From positions 1-7,478 of the forward strand of contig CALGZO010000197.1 in the NCBI GenBank assembly GCA_937934465.1: a stretch of DNA of 7,478 nt, written 5' to 3'. This document shows, one piece after another, positions 1-6,538 of the stretch (positions within the stretch are counted from its first letter, which is position 1; each line of letters starts with the position of its first letter). The DNA is from an uncultured Fimbriimonadales bacterium (GTDB taxonomy: Bacteria; Armatimonadota; Fimbriimonadia; Fimbriimonadales; GBS-DC). Under the pieces are notes generated by a model that saw only the letters and a list, made by a program, of their open reading frames with translations, was not told the origin of the DNA and made no database searches. A program made the translations under genes and the position numbers.

Positions 1-376
1 TCGTGTCGGCGTTGTGGCGGCAAATCGAAATCAGGCCGACCGGCGACCACCGGCGGAGCTCCCCGGTTCTCTTTCACGAAGCGCTTGAGGTCGTGCGCTT
101 TGGAATGGGGTGGCGTGACCAGCCATGGGAACGTGTTAAACGGAACGCTGCGTCGCGTCCGTTGCAGCGACGGGCCGCCCGCCCTTGGGGGAGGCTATGC
201 GCCAGGCCAACAATAAAGTCCTGCAGACCTAACAACAGACGTGTACCAGGGAGCTAACCAACCCCCTGCGGCGTCGCCTATACTTTTCTGGTGATCGGCG
301 AACAGCCTAAGCCGTTGAACACCAGCGCTCAGCCTGCGCGCTGTCGCTAGCGCGCAGACCGAGGTGGGGGGCAATT
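1..376. other. Region with no supportable gene
   Basis: No convincing gene is visible here. A GTG-started frame on the + strand (3-257) gives an arginine-rich, low-complexity translation typical of an out-of-frame reading of GC-rich DNA, and it has no Shine-Dalgarno sequence. On the minus strand a frame is open from 194 to the window edge and reads like protein in places (for example NTFPWLVTPPHSKAHDLKRF), but it has no ATG, follows a TAG at 197-195, and its only GTG (77-75) lacks a ribosome site. It could be the decayed remnant of a gene or chance. The only clear structure is the hairpin at 334-357, listed separately. I see no tRNA, rRNA or insertion-sequence end. Confidence 0.5.
334..357 (-). 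terminator. Hairpin downstream of the minus-strand small gene, probable 3'-end or terminator
   Basis: A perfect 9-bp inverted repeat, CTGCGCGCT at 334-342 and AGCGCGCAG at 349-357, encloses a 6-nt loop. It lies 19 nt beyond the stop codon of the minus-strand gene, the usual place for a terminator or 3'-end-protecting stem. Neither side has a run of T, so it is not a canonical Rho-independent terminator. It may stop transcription weakly or define a 3' end after Rho-dependent termination. Confidence 0.45.
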
Positions 377-667
377 TCAGCGGGCTTCGAGATATCGCTC
401 GATCGTCTCCATATCGGGGGCGCGGATGGTCATCCTGTTCGGGCCAGCAGCGATCCGGCTTGCCATTTTGCCGAGTTCCCCGCTCTGCCGGAACTCCTCG
501 ATGTTTTTGGCATCATCTGCCTTGAACACCCACAGGCGACCCTCGACGACGGCGGTCACGAACCCCGGCTTATCATGGGGACTGCCAAGGCTCACCGGCC
601 CCGACGCAACGGCGACGGAGGTGAACAGAACGGCACCACACAGAGACGCCAACCAGGTTCGCTGCAT
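377..667 (-). CDS. Small exported protein of unknown function
   Basis: I do not recognise a named family. The 96-residue product has a clear Sec signal peptide: MQR, then a hydrophobic stretch of about residues 5-21 ending in A-V-A before S22, which fits signal peptidase I cleavage. Cys10 sits in the hydrophobic core and does not form a lipobox. The mature part of about 75 residues contains GRLWVFKADD and later AGPNRMTI, and ends in IERYLEAR; it looks soluble and periplasmic. The start at 667 is chosen over an in-frame ATG at 691 because GGGAG (minus strand, 681-677) lies 9 nt upstream, a second GGAG lies at 674-671, and the signal peptide then begins properly. The likely -10 element is so close to 691 that the longer form would have almost no leader. 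The gene is divergent from pstS and shares a 330-bp control region with it. A role in phosphate stress is possible from context only. Confidence 0.72.
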   Translation of the reverse strand: MQRTWLASLCGAVLFTSVAVASGPVSLGSPHDKPGFVTAVVEGRLWVFKADDAKNIEEFRQSGELGKMASRIAAGPNRMTIRAPDMETIERYLEAR

Positions 668-717
668 TGTCTCCAACTCCCGGCAAAACATGACACGCGG
701 GGATTTAATACAACGCT

Positions 718-747
718 GTGCCAGCGACGATGAAATTTCGATGAAGA
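718..747 (-). promoter_or_regulatory. Possible PhoB-box-like repeats facing the small exported protein gene
   Basis: On the minus strand, TCTTCAT (747-741), a 4-nt spacer CGAA and ATTTCAT (736-730) form a 7-4-7 direct repeat like a Pho box. CTGGCAC (724-718) follows at a 5-nt spacing. A TATTAA/TTAAAT element (plus positions 703-710) lies a few bases further on and could be the -10. Match to the enterobacterial heptamer CTGTCAT is only 4-6 of 7 per unit, so this is weaker than the repeat set facing pstS. If real, the small gene would be co-induced with pst under phosphate limitation. Confidence 0.3.
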
Positions 748-837
748 CGTGCCTGTCTTTAGCCGTCGGAAATGAGGAGCGTTCGCAAGACGCCGTCTGA
801 CCCGGGGGTGCGCAGCGGTGGCGCGGCTGCTAAGACG

Positions 838-877
838 GTTTCATCAAAGTTTCACAGAAGCTAAACAAGCATTTCTT
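838..877 (+). promoter_or_regulatory. Putative Pho box (PhoB binding site) for the pst operon
   Basis: GTTTCAT (838-844), CAAA, GTTTCAC (849-855) is an 18-base direct repeat with the 7-4-7 layout of a PhoB site (consensus heptamer CTGTCAT/C). The 11-base phase continues with weaker units GCTAAAC (860-866) and ATTTCTT (871-877), as if two boxes stood in tandem. The last unit ends 10 nt before the TATCAT at 888-893, which is the spacing expected where PhoB replaces -35 contact. Each strong heptamer matches the enterobacterial consensus at 5 of 7 positions. Location upstream of pstS, the best-known PhoB target, supports the call. Confidence 0.6.
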
Positions 878-887
878 GCGTCAACCC

Positions 888-893
888 TATCAT
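888..893 (+). promoter_or_regulatory. Probable -10 element of the pstS promoter
   Basis: TATCAT matches TATAAT at five of six positions and has no good -35 hexamer upstream; the Pho-box-like repeats take that place, as in activator-dependent Pho promoters. Transcription would begin near 900, giving a leader of about 98 nt before pstS. It also means that an in-frame GTG at 818 cannot be the start of pstS. Confidence 0.45.
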
Positions 894-906
894 CCGCGCG
901 TCGTTT

Positions 907-934
907 GATCGATCGGGCGCGCCTCCGGTCGATC
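907..934 (+). other. Strong hairpin in the pstS 5' leader
   Basis: GATCGATCGG (907-916) can pair with CCGGTCGATC (925-934) over ten pairs, one of them G-U, around an 8-nt loop. It would sit at the very 5' end of the predicted mRNA. A 5' stem often protects a transcript from decay; no ribosome site is sequestered, since the Shine-Dalgarno sequence lies about 50 nt further on. The heptamer TCGTTTG occurs just before the stem (901-907) and again at its end (933-939). No known riboswitch is recognised. Confidence 0.4.
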
Positions 935-982
935 GTTTGCGTCGATTGGGGCCTGTTCGGCACGGTTTGGCGCAGTAAGCAA

Positions 983-990
983 AAGGAGGG
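983..990 (+). promoter_or_regulatory. Ribosome binding site of pstS
   Basis: AAGGAGGG is close to a perfect complement of the 16S rRNA 3' end and lies 7 nt before the ATG at 998. It fixes the pstS start there, 180 nt inside the longest open frame. Confidence 0.85.
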
Positions 991-997
991 TGGTCTC

Positions 998-1981
998 ATG
1001 AAAATGGTGCTGTTGGCTGGAATCGCGGCTGTTGCTCTGTCCTCACATGCCTTCGCGCAGGCGATCCAGATCGATCCGCAGCTTCCCAACTACACACCGG
1101 TAAGCGGCATTTCGGGGAGCCTAAAGTCTGTCGGCTCTGACACGATGAACAACCTGATGACATTGTGGGCTGAAGGCTTCCTGGCAATGTACCCGAATGT
1201 CCGGATCGAGATCGAGGGGAAGGGCAGCTCTACGGCTCCGCCGGCTCTGATCGCGGGAACGTCGCAGTTTGGTCCGATGAGCCGCGAGATGAACCAGCGG
1301 GAGCGGGACGCGTTTCAGCAGCGCTTTGGCTATCCGCCGGCTGTCATCCGTGGTGGGATCGATTCGCTTGCGGTGTATGTGCACAAGGACAACCCGATCC
1401 GGTGCCTGACCATGCAGCAGGTGGACGCGATCTTTTCCAAGACGCGTCGCGGCGGCCACCCGACGGACATCACCACCTGGGGACAGCTCGGCTTGACCGG
1501 AGAGTGGGCGAACCGCCCGATCAGCCTTTACGGTCGTAACTCGGCCTCCGGCACTTACGGGTACTTCAAAGAAGTTGCTCTTTTCCGCGGCGACTATAAG
1601 GACCAGGTGAAGGAGCAGCCTGGCTCGTCAACGGTCGTGCAGGGTGTTGCGTCTGACCGGTTCGCCATCGGCTACTCCGGCATTGGCTACAAGACGGCCG
1701 ACGTGCGCGCTGTGCCGCTTGCTTCTAAGCCGGGCGAGACCTGCTACGACGCGACGGTCGAGAACGCAGTGGCCGGCGACTATCCTCTCGCGCGTTTCCT
1801 TTATGTCTACACCAACGCTAACCCGAACCAGCAGATGGACCCGCTGCGTCGTGAGTTCATCCGCTTCATCTTCAGCCGTCAGGGTCAGGAAGCGACCATC
1901 AAGGACGGTTACTTCCCGATCACGCGGGCCATTGCCGAGGATGACATGAAGGCAATGGGCTTGTCGTTCGCTGGAAACTGA
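998..1981 (+). CDS. pstS: Phosphate ABC transporter, periplasmic phosphate-binding protein PstS
   Basis: PstS captures inorganic phosphate in the periplasm and hands it to the PstC-PstA channel. The product has 327 residues. A signal peptide covers residues 1-20 with a probable cut after A-F-A (18-20). The mature protein starts with a segment containing IDPQLPNY, followed by the phosphate-site motifs SVGSDTMNN (44-52), KGSSTAPP (75-82), FGPMSR (91-96) and YGRNSASGTYGYF (178-190). These closely resemble the Pseudomonas-type PstS, as I recall it, more than the E. coli one. Two cysteines, C136 and C249, could form a disulfide. The start at 998 is set by the strong ribosome site and by the signal peptide; the frame upstream to 818 crosses the promoter. 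It is the first gene of the operon, behind a Pho-box-like promoter, and is followed by a stem-loop that separates it from pstC. Confidence 0.96.
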   Translation: MKMVLLAGIAAVALSSHAFAQAIQIDPQLPNYTPVSGISGSLKSVGSDTMNNLMTLWAEGFLAMYPNVRIEIEGKGSSTAPPALIAGTSQFGPMSREMNQRERDAFQQRFGYPPAVIRGGIDSLAVYVHKDNPIRCLTMQQVDAIFSKTRRGGHPTDITTWGQLGLTGEWANRPISLYGRNSASGTYGYFKEVALFRGDYKDQVKEQPGSSTVVQGVASDRFAIGYSGIGYKTADVRAVPLASKPGETCYDATVENAVAGDYPLARFLYVYTNANPNQQMDPLRREFIRFIFSRQGQEATIKDGYFPITRAIAEDDMKAMGLSFAGN

Positions 1982-1991
1982 CACGGTCGGC

Positions 1992-2021
1992 AGGGAGCTG
2001 GGCGCGTTTGCCCGGCTCCCT
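1992..2021 (+). other. Intercistronic stem-loop between pstS and pstC
   Basis: AGGGAGCTGGGC (1992-2003) pairs with GCCCGGCTCCCT (2010-2021) over twelve pairs, one of them G-U, around a 6-nt loop. It starts 11 nt after the pstS stop and is followed by TTGG without a T-run. Such a structure between a binding-protein gene and its permease genes commonly blocks 3' exonucleases or ends part of the transcripts, so that much more PstS than PstC/A/B is made. Full termination is unlikely because no promoter is evident before pstC. Confidence 0.65.
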
Positions 2022-2063
2022 TGGACAGGCTCGCATTCTGCGGACTGCGTCCTGCTCACCAAA

Positions 2064-2071
2064 GAAAGGGA
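2064..2071 (+). promoter_or_regulatory. Ribosome binding site of pstC
   Basis: GAAAGGGA lies 8 nt before the ATG at 2080. It is weaker than the sites of pstS and pstA but decides the start: the longer frame begins with a TTG at 2008 inside the loop of the upstream stem-loop, without any ribosome site. Confidence 0.6.
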
Positions 2072-2079
2072 CCAGATCG

Positions 2080-4695
2080 ATGCCCCCCGACACAGCCCCG
2101 CCCGTCACCGAGCGTATTGGCATTCGTCGTCAGAATCGCATGACGCGGCGGTCCGTCGTCATCGCTGATCGCTCTGCCAACGTGATTATCAGTGTCGGCG
2201 GGCTGCTCGTCATCTTCGCCGTCTTTGCCATTATGGTGTTCTTGGCCCAGGTCGCCGTTCCTTTGTTTCGCGGGGCCGAGCTGAACGGTTCCGTGGAATA
2301 CAACATGGGAACTGCGGGGACGTCGACGCTGATGATTAACGTCGATGAAAATCGTACGATCGCCTTTGCCCTGCAGAAGGATGGCCGTCTGGTGCGCGTG
2401 CATGCGCCGACGGGCAGCATGTTAGCGGAGGATAAGTTCGATTTCGGCGGCGAAGTCACCAGTTTTGCGCGGACGCTGCGGCGTGACCAGGTGCTCTTCG
2501 GCTTTGCCGATGGGTCGGTGCGCTTCGGGCGCTTTGATATTTCCGCTGTTATTCGCGACGCGACGGTTATTCCCTCCGGTGCCCGGCAGCTCGATGCGCG
2601 CGACGTAACGGACGGGCGCCAAGTCTTTTCCCGTATCCCTGGAGATCAGGTGCGGGTTGTCACGGTTGATCTCGCCCTCGATGACCGGCAACGGATTTCG
2701 AGCGTGCCGATTATCGCCGCCGATCTTCGGGTGGGCGGAACGGTTGAGCGGCCTGTGCGGTCGTTTGTGACGATCGATGCTGCCGGTGTGGTGCGGCTGT
2801 CGCGTGCGGAAGGGCGCCTGAACCTGATGACTCGGCAGATGAGAACGGTCGTTCGTAACTCAGAACTGCCGCCCCTGCCTCCGGGAACCGTTCCCAAATC
2901 CGTCCTGCTCACGGAGGGTGCCGATACCGTGGTGGTTGGGACGGTGGACGGTGTGCTGTACCGCTACGACACTCGGGATTTCGACAATCCGAAGCTCGTG
3001 GAGCGCTACCAAGCAACGCGTGGTGGCGAGCAAATGACTGGTATGTATTTTCTCATCGGCGAACAATCCCTTGTGGTGACGGGGTCCAGGGGCACGGTCG
3101 ATATCTTTTTCGTGCTTGAGCGGCCGAATGCGCGCGGCACGGATGGGTCGGAATTTGTTCTCGTCAGTCCGCTTGAGCCGCATGCTGGATCGGTCGGCGC
3201 GGTGAGCGCGTCGACACGCAGCAAGATGTTCATCACTGCCGATGCAGGCGGCAATGTGTGGCTTCGGCACCGCACCTCGGAACGGGTGCTTTTGCGGCTC
3301 GCGAAATCTGACGTCGTTGGTGGGTATGAGGGATTGGTGCTATCCCCGCGTGAAGATGCGATCATCGCTTTGACCAATACAGGCAAGGCGACCTATTGGA
3401 CGATTTCTGCGCCTCATCCCGAAACGACCTTGCATACGCTCTTCGGGCGCGTCTGGTACGAGGGATATCCTGAGCCGACCTTCACCTGGCAATCCTCCTC
3501 GGGCTCTGACAACTTCGAGCCCAAACTCAGCCTCGTGCCGCTGATCTTCGGGACTTGGAAAGCAACCATCTACGCGATGTTGTTCGCCGTCCCGCTTGCC
3601 CTTGGTGCAGCGATGTACTCGAGCGAGTTCCTGCATCGCCGTGTGCGCGCGGTGGTCAAGCCTGCCGTGGAAATGATGGAGGCACTACCGACAGTCGTGC
3701 TAGGCTTCATCGCTGCCCTCATTCTTGCACCTTGGGTTGAGGATTGGGTAACTGCTGTGTTGTTGGTCTTTTTCTGCATCCCGATTGCCCTTCTGGCCGC
3801 AGCCTTTATCTGGCAAATACTTCCTCGGAGTTTTATGCTTCGACTTGAGGGCATACCGAAATTGCTGGTGATTTTGGTTGTTCTCTATCTCGGCGTACAA
3901 GTAGCGCTTCTGTTGGCGGATGGTGTGGAGGCGCTGATCTTCGCTGGTGACATTAAGGCGTGGCTAGACGGGACGAGGGGAGGACCGCTTGGTTTCACCA
4001 CTGCTTTGCTGACACCGCTCGCCCTGTTCCTCGTCCTTTGGCTGCGATCTCGGTTTGTTGACGATTGGCTCGACAGTGCGATCGGCGCGACCAGGCGGGT
4101 GCGTGCGGGCGGTGTTGCTTTTGGGCGATGGGCGGTCAGTTTGGCTCTCGCTGTCCTGGTTGCCTTCGTGGTCGCTCTCGGGCTAACCGCGCTCGGCTAC
4201 GATCCTCGCGGCGGCCTTGTTGATACGTACGTGCAGCGAAACACGCTCGTTGTGGGCTTCATCATGGGCTTTGCCGTCATTCCCAACATCTACACGATCG
4301 CCGAGGACGCGCTGAATGGTGTGCCGGAACACCTGCGTGGTGCCTCTCTCGCCTGCGGTGCCACGCCCTGGCAGACGGCCGTGCGCATCATTCTGCCAAC
4401 AGCGTTCAGCGGGGTCTTTGCGGCAATCATGATCGGCATGGGGCGCGCCGTCGGCGAGACGATGATCGTCGTCATGGCGGCGGGGAACACCCCAATCATG
4501 GAGTGGAATATTTTCAACGGTCTCCGCACGCTGTCCGCTAATATTGCGGTCGAACTGCCTGAGGCGGTGAAGGACGGCACGCTGTATCGGACGCTCTTCC
4601 TCGCTGCGCTTACTCTGTTCGCGATGACCTTTGTGATCAATACGTTGGCGGAACTGGTGCGGCAGCGTTTCCGCCGTAGGGCGGCGAGCCTCTGA
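2080..4695 (+). CDS. pstC: Phosphate ABC transporter permease PstC, long form with periplasmic propeller-like domain
   Basis: PstC and PstA form the phosphate channel in the inner membrane. At 871 residues this is far longer than E. coli PstC (about 320) and belongs to the long type known from Pseudomonas and Vibrio. A first membrane helix lies at about residues 33-60. A periplasmic part of about 400 residues follows, rich in short beta-strand repeats such as GNVWLRHRTSERVLLRL that suggest a WD40-like propeller. The permease core starts near residue 485 (LIFGTWKATIYAM). Its EAA loop, which contacts PstB, is at about 740-777 with the central G in SLACGATPWQ. R789 and E793 in GRAVGETM correspond to the arginine and glutamate important for transport in E. 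coli PstC. Between the motifs EALPTVVLGF and NTLVVGFIMGFAVIPNIY there are about 150 residues with roughly four additional hydrophobic segments, absent from short PstC. ATG at 2080 is chosen for its ribosome site. The gap to pstA is 25 nt. Confidence 0.93.
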   Translation: MPPDTAPPVTERIGIRRQNRMTRRSVVIADRSANVIISVGGLLVIFAVFAIMVFLAQVAVPLFRGAELNGSVEYNMGTAGTSTLMINVDENRTIAFALQKDGRLVRVHAPTGSMLAEDKFDFGGEVTSFARTLRRDQVLFGFADGSVRFGRFDISAVIRDATVIPSGARQLDARDVTDGRQVFSRIPGDQVRVVTVDLALDDRQRISSVPIIAADLRVGGTVERPVRSFVTIDAAGVVRLSRAEGRLNLMTRQMRTVVRNSELPPLPPGTVPKSVLLTEGADTVVVGTVDGVLYRYDTRDFDNPKLVERYQATRGGEQMTGMYFLIGEQSLVVTGSRGTVDIFFVLERPNARGTDGSEFVLVSPLEPHAGSVGAVSASTRSKMFITADAGGNVWLRHRTSERVLLRLAKSDVVGGYEGLVLSPREDAIIALTNTGKATYWTISAPHPETTLHTLFGRVWYEGYPEPTFTWQSSSGSDNFEPKLSLVPLIFGTWKATIYAMLFAVPLALGAAMYSSEFLHRRVRAVVKPAVEMMEALPTVVLGFIAALILAPWVEDWVTAVLLVFFCIPIALLAAAFIWQILPRSFMLRLEGIPKLLVILVVLYLGVQVALLLADGVEALIFAGDIKAWLDGTRGGPLGFTTALLTPLALFLVLWLRSRFVDDWLDSAIGATRRVRAGGVAFGRWAVSLALAVLVAFVVALGLTALGYDPRGGLVDTYVQRNTLVVGFIMGFAVIPNIYTIAEDALNGVPEHLRGASLACGATPWQTAVRIILPTAFSGVFAAIMIGMGRAVGETMIVVMAAGNTPIMEWNIFNGLRTLSANIAVELPEAVKDGTLYRTLFLAALTLFAMTFVINTLAELVRQRFRRRAASL

Positions 4696-4720
4696 TACGC
4701 ATCAGCAGGGAGGTGGCGAC

Positions 4721-6505
4721 ATGGCGATGGACGCGATTTCTTCTCCGGAAACGGCATCGACCGGGCGTGCCGGCACCGATCCGTCGCGCCGCGGCAGCCG
4801 GCCCTCGCCGCGTCTGTTGGAGGGCAAAACGCGCCTCATCGATCTGAAAGCGGAGGGGCAGCCGAACCTTTGGTTGCTCGGCGGCGCTCTGTGCATCGCG
4901 ATCGTGATGATCCTCTCCCTGGTGCTGCTGGTGCTTTGGAACGGTTTGGCGACGTTCTGGCCCAAGCCGATTGCCGTCGTCACGCTGACGGATGGTTCGC
5001 TGGTGGCCGGAGAACCGTCGCGCACGGCCAGCTTCCGCGTCGGCCAGGAGGTGTTGGCGACACTGCCGCCGGAGGCGCAGGCCGAGATCGCGGCCAATGG
5101 CGGCTACGCCAGTCGCACGCTCTACCGGACCGGCAATTTCGATCTCTACGGCGACGATTTCCGCTGGGTGGCCGATTTCCAGGCGCGTGCCAAGGAGTTT
5201 CCGCGTGACATGGTGTTGTTCGAGCGCCAGGAATGGGGCGTGTTCGTTGGGCGGATCGCTTCATTTGTCCGCGATGGTCGCACGGTTCCTGTCACCGATC
5301 CTTGGGCCGACGAGGTTCGACAGGCGCACCGCGTGGCGCGAGACCGTTTTCTGCAGATCCGGTCAATCCAGCGTGTCGAGATCGGCGAGGTCAACCACTA
5401 CCTCGAAAGTGAACGGCTTCGCCTGCGCAGGGCTGCGCTACAGTATTCCGAAGGCAGCCGCGAGCTGGAGGCGGCGCGTGCGCGCTTCGTCGAGCGCGAG
5501 GCATTCTATCAGCGGCAATTCGAGGAATTGTCCGCACGGGCCCAAGCCCTGATGCGCGAGCATGAGGCGGAGACGGTCACGCTGGTGGAGATCGGCGGGC
5601 GGGAGCGCGTTCAGCCGCTCGGCACCATCGTTCGCTTCTATCCGGCGAATGATGTGAACCTTCTGCAGAAGCTCGGCATCTACGGGTCTCGTTGGTTTGA
5701 GTTCCTGACTGACGAACCACGCGAGGCCAACACGGAAGGGGGTATTCTGCCGGCGCTGTTCGGAACCGTCGCTCTGACCCTGCTGCTTGTGGTGTTTGTG
5801 ACACCTTTCGGCGTTATCACCGCAATCTATCTGCGCGAATATGCGAAGCAGGGACGGCTCGTGTCGGCCGTGCGCGTATCGGTCAACAATCTCGCTGGTG
5901 TCCCGTCAATCGTATACGGCGTGTTTGGTGTTGGTTTCTTCGCGTATACCGTAGGCGGATCGATCGATGCGCTGTTCTTCCCGGAGAAGCTGCCAAGCCC
6001 CACCTTCGGTACGGGTGGTCTTCTGTGGGCATCGCTGACCTTGGCGCTGCTGACCGTACCGGTGGTGATTGTCGCTTCAGAAGAAGCGCTGGCAGCAGTG
6101 CCCCGCTCCATGCGCGAGGGCTCCCTCGCGTGCGGCGCGTCGAAGTGGCAGACCATCCGCTACATTGTCCTGCCACGCGCCCTCCCTGGGATCATGACCG
6201 GAGTCATCCTCGCCATGGCGCGTGGTGCCGGTGAAGTGGCGCCGCTGATGCTGGTCGGGGTGGTCAAGCTGGCGCCAGAACTGCCGATCGATGGTTTCTT
6301 TCCCTTTATCCACCTCGAGCGCAGCTTCATGCATCTGGGCTTTCACATCTTCGATGTGGGGTTCCAGAGCCGCAACTCTGAGGCCGGCAAGCCGATGGTC
6401 TACACGACCACGCTGCTGCTGATTTTCCTCATCCTCGTGATGAACTTGACGGCGATCACGATCAGGAACCGGTTGAAACGAAAGTTCGCCGGCAGCCAGT
6501 TCTGA
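4721..6505 (+). CDS. pstA: Phosphate ABC transporter permease PstA with N-terminal DUF3333-like extension
   Basis: This is the second channel subunit, 594 residues against roughly 300 in E. coli. A basic cytoplasmic N-terminus is followed by a membrane helix at about residues 50-75 (LCIAIVMILSLVLLVLWNG). A large periplasmic region runs to about 335; it fits the DUF3333 type of PstA N-terminus and contains a charged helical stretch of about residues 205-290 that looks like a coiled coil. The permease core starts near 340 (GGILPALFGTVALTLLLVVF) and runs to about 580. The EAA loop is at about 452-490 with SLACGASKWQ in its centre, almost the same as the PstC loop. R501 and E505 in ARGAGEVAP match the key arginine region of E. 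coli PstA. The start is well set by GGGAGGTGG at 4708-4716, 4 nt before the ATG and with GGAGG 7 nt away. The gap to pstB is 33 nt. Confidence 0.94.
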   Translation: MAMDAISSPETASTGRAGTDPSRRGSRPSPRLLEGKTRLIDLKAEGQPNLWLLGGALCIAIVMILSLVLLVLWNGLATFWPKPIAVVTLTDGSLVAGEPSRTASFRVGQEVLATLPPEAQAEIAANGGYASRTLYRTGNFDLYGDDFRWVADFQARAKEFPRDMVLFERQEWGVFVGRIASFVRDGRTVPVTDPWADEVRQAHRVARDRFLQIRSIQRVEIGEVNHYLESERLRLRRAALQYSEGSRELEAARARFVEREAFYQRQFEELSARAQALMREHEAETVTLVEIGGRERVQPLGTIVRFYPANDVNLLQKLGIYGSRWFEFLTDEPREANTEGGILPALFGTVALTLLLVVFVTPFGVITAIYLREYAKQGRLVSAVRVSVNNLAGVPSIVYGVFGVGFFAYTVGGSIDALFFPEKLPSPTFGTGGLLWASLTLALLTVPVVIVASEEALAAVPRSMREGSLACGASKWQTIRYIVLPRALPGIMTGVILAMARGAGEVAPLMLVGVVKLAPELPIDGFFPFIHLERSFMHLGFHIFDVGFQSRNSEAGKPMVYTTTLLLIFLILVMNLTAITIRNRLKRKFAGSQF

Positions 6506-6538
6506 CGCGAACGAAGGCGGGCAAGAGGGGAACATACC

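Noticed and set aside
151..172. Short inverted repeat CGTCGC / GCGACG
   Set aside because: Six pairs with a 10-nt loop are expected by chance in GC-rich DNA, an alternative pairing competes with it, and no gene ends nearby.
3..257. GTG-started frame of 84 codons on the + strand
   Set aside because: No ribosome site can be seen, composition is that of a random frame (many R and P), and all three + frames and one minus frame are about equally open here.
426..800. Open frame of 124 codons on the + strand
   Set aside because: Its first two thirds are antisense to the small secreted protein, which has a signal peptide and ribosome site, and the rest covers the divergent control region.
818..997. 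N-terminal extension of pstS from a GTG at 818
   Set aside because: It would place 60 arginine-rich residues before a proper signal peptide, crosses the Pho-box-like promoter and the leader hairpin, and lacks a ribosome site, while AAGGAGGG stands 7 nt before the ATG at 998.
2008..2079. N-terminal extension of pstC from a TTG at 2008
   Set aside because: The TTG lies in the loop of the intercistronic stem-loop and has no Shine-Dalgarno sequence; the ATG at 2080 has one.
4693..4704. TGAT/ATCA inverted repeat between pstC and pstA
   Set aside because: Only four pairs, too weak to be a terminator, and inside a 25-nt gap of a continuous operon.
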